7,254 nucleotides of DNA from Pseudomonadota bacterium (lineage in GTDB: Bacteria > Pseudomonadota > Alphaproteobacteria > CACIAM-22H2). Both the position numbers and the translations under genes were made by a program. Within the stretch, counting starts at the first letter, position 1, and each line of letters opens with the position of its first letter. The notes beneath the pieces were generated by a model. It did not search any database. It was given only the letters and a program-made list of their open reading frames with translations, and had not been told where the DNA came from. Below, in pieces: positions 6,106 to 7,254 of the stretch. The DNA lies in assembly GCA_020161965.1 (NCBI GenBank), contig JAIUNH010000192.1, positions 1 through 7,254 on the forward strand, given 5' to 3'.

Positions 6106-7254
6106 TTGAGGATCGAACCCAGTATGCCGCGCACGATGCGTGTGCCGATCTGCCGGCCGATCGACGACGCGACCGAGCGTGCGACCGATGTGGCGACTTG
6201 TTCGCCGAAGGATTTGGGTTGGGCGCGATTACGTGAGGCGGGGGCACGCGGCGCAGGGCGCGTCGTGCCGCCGCCGAAAATCGCATCGGCGATGCCGCTG
6301 GTTTTCTTGGGCTTGGCTTCTCGCAGTTTTTCGTAGGCGCTCTCGCGATCGATCGCCTCGTCGTAAACGCCGGAGAGCGGCGAGTTGTTGATGATGCCCA
6401 AACGCTCACCGGCATCGACCGGGCCCAACCGCGTGCGCGGCGGCACCACACGCGCGCGCTCGACGGGCACGGGCGTGCCTTTCGCGTCGAGGAACGAGAC
6501 CAGCGCTTCGCCGACGGCGAGTTCGAGGATCGCGGCTTCGGTATTGAGACCGGGGCGCGCACGGAAGGTCTGTGCTGCTGCCTTCACCGCCTTCTGGTCG
6601 CGCGGCGTGAAGGCGCGCAGCGCATGCTGCACGCGATTGCCGAGCTGGCCCAGCACCGCGTCGGGAATGTCGAGCGGGTTTTGCGTCACGAAATAGACGC
6701 CGACCCCCTTCGAACGAATGAGCCGCACGACCTGCTCGACCTTTTCGACCAGCGCCTTGGGCGCGTCGGCGAACAGCAGATGCGCTTCGTCGAAGAAGAA
6801 GACGAGCTTGGGCTTGGCGACGTCGCCCGCTTCGGGCAAACGCTCGAACAATTCCGACAGCAGCCACAGCAGGAACGTCGCGTAGAGCTTGGGGCGCTGG
6901 TAGAGCACCTCCGCTGCCAGCACCGACACGATGCCGCGCCCGTCGGGCAGCACGCCCATCAAATGCTGAAGATCAAGCTCCGGCTCGCCGAAGAACTTAT
7001 CGGCTCCTTGTGCCTCGAGAGCGAGCAAGCCGCGTTGTATCGCGCCGACCGAGGCGGACGCGACATTGCCGTAACGCTCGCGATACTCGGCCGCATTCTC
7101 CGCGACATGGGTCAGCAATGCGCGCAGATCTTTAAGGTCGAGCAGCAACAGGCCTTCGTCGTCCGCGACCTTGAACACGAGCTGCAACACGCCGGCTTGC
7201 GTGTCGTTGAGTTCGAGCAGGCGCGCGAGCAGCAGCGGCCCCATTTCCGAAATC
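6102..7254 (-). CDS. DUF853 / YjgR-type HerA-like ATPase, 5' partial
   Basis: The frame is open through the window edge (the visible protein begins ISEMGPLLLARLLELNDTQAGVL), so the Met at 7244 is internal. About 383 residues are visible; E. coli YjgR is about 500, so roughly 120 residues carrying the Walker A loop are missing. The Walker B motif is LVFFFDEAHLLF (Asp152-Glu153 counted from the Met at 7244). Further family marks are FGEPELDLQHLM, YATFLLWLLSELFERLPE, VYFVTQNPLDIPDAVLGQLGNRVQHALRAFTPRDQKAVKAAA and the late NNSPLSGVYDEAIDRESAYEKL. A Pro/Ala/Arg-rich linker leads to a C-terminal amphipathic segment ending RQIGTRIVRGILGSILK. The family is a soluble relative of HerA/FtsK DNA translocases with no settled role; nuclease or helicase activity is not shown here. 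Its TGA overlaps the next gene's ATG. Confidence 0.92.
   Translation of the reverse strand, partial: ISEMGPLLLARLLELNDTQAGVLQLVFKVADDEGLLLLDLKDLRALLTHVAENAAEYRERYGNVASASVGAIQRGLLALEAQGADKFFGEPELDLQHLMGVLPDGRGIVSVLAAEVLYQRPKLYATFLLWLLSELFERLPEAGDVAKPKLVFFFDEAHLLFADAPKALVEKVEQVVRLIRSKGVGVYFVTQNPLDIPDAVLGQLGNRVQHALRAFTPRDQKAVKAAAQTFRARPGLNTEAAILELAVGEALVSFLDAKGTPVPVERARVVPPRTRLGPVDAGERLGIINNSPLSGVYDEAIDRESAYEKLREAKPKKTSGIADAIFGGGTTRPAPRAPASRNRAQPKSFGEQVATSVARSVASSIGRQIGTRIVRGILGSILK

Noticed and set aside
5582..6562. A 326-codon minus-strand frame taken as one gene.
   Set aside because: Its first two thirds are Arg/Ser-rich shadow of the ATPase and of the signal-peptide frame; only the last 100 codons are real, as the shifted end of the secreted protein.

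Overview
The window is high-GC DNA coding on both strands. It reads like a chromosome segment of an alphaproteobacterium, probably near the Rhodospirillales, though the sequence alone does not fix the genus. The best pointer is a complete CckA-type hybrid histidine kinase, the head of the CckA-ChpT-CtrA phosphorelay found in this class. A MerR-free, XRE-type regulator of a style common in alphaproteobacteria and an ECF sigma/membrane anti-sigma pair fit the same picture. No mobile element, CRISPR array, tRNA or rRNA is visible, and coding density is above 90%.

Layout. (1) 1-1179, plus strand: the 3' part of a PAS-PAS-HisKA-HATPase sensor kinase whose 5' end lies outside the window. (2) 1176-3086, minus strand: a CckA-like kinase (PAS-PAS-HisKA-HATPase-REC), convergent with the first kinase; the two stop codons share one CTAG. 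(3) 3087-3289: a 203-bp divergent intergenic region with a strong hairpin. (4) 3290-3829, plus strand: an XRE-family regulator with an AT-hook-like C-terminus. (5) 3855-4907 and 4930-5466, both minus strand: a membrane anti-sigma factor lying downstream of its ECF sigma factor, transcribed sigma first. (6) 5582-6105, minus strand: a small secreted Cys-rich protein gene broken by one apparent frameshift. (7) 6102-7254, minus strand: the C-terminal three quarters of a DUF853/YjgR HerA-like ATPase, whose stop codon overlaps the start of the small secreted protein gene in an ATGA.

Working together. Four of the seven genes are signalling or regulatory, and the window forms three natural units. One is the cckA/xre divergent pair, which shares a control region. 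The second is the sigma/anti-sigma operon. The third is the translationally coupled ATPase plus secreted protein. Nothing links the three units functionally beyond adjacency.

The points most worth a second look are the internal tandem duplication of the anti-sigma cytoplasmic domain, the absence of membrane segments in the CckA-like kinase, the frameshift in the secreted protein, and the AT-hook tail on the XRE regulator. I found no clear sign of a wholly new system.
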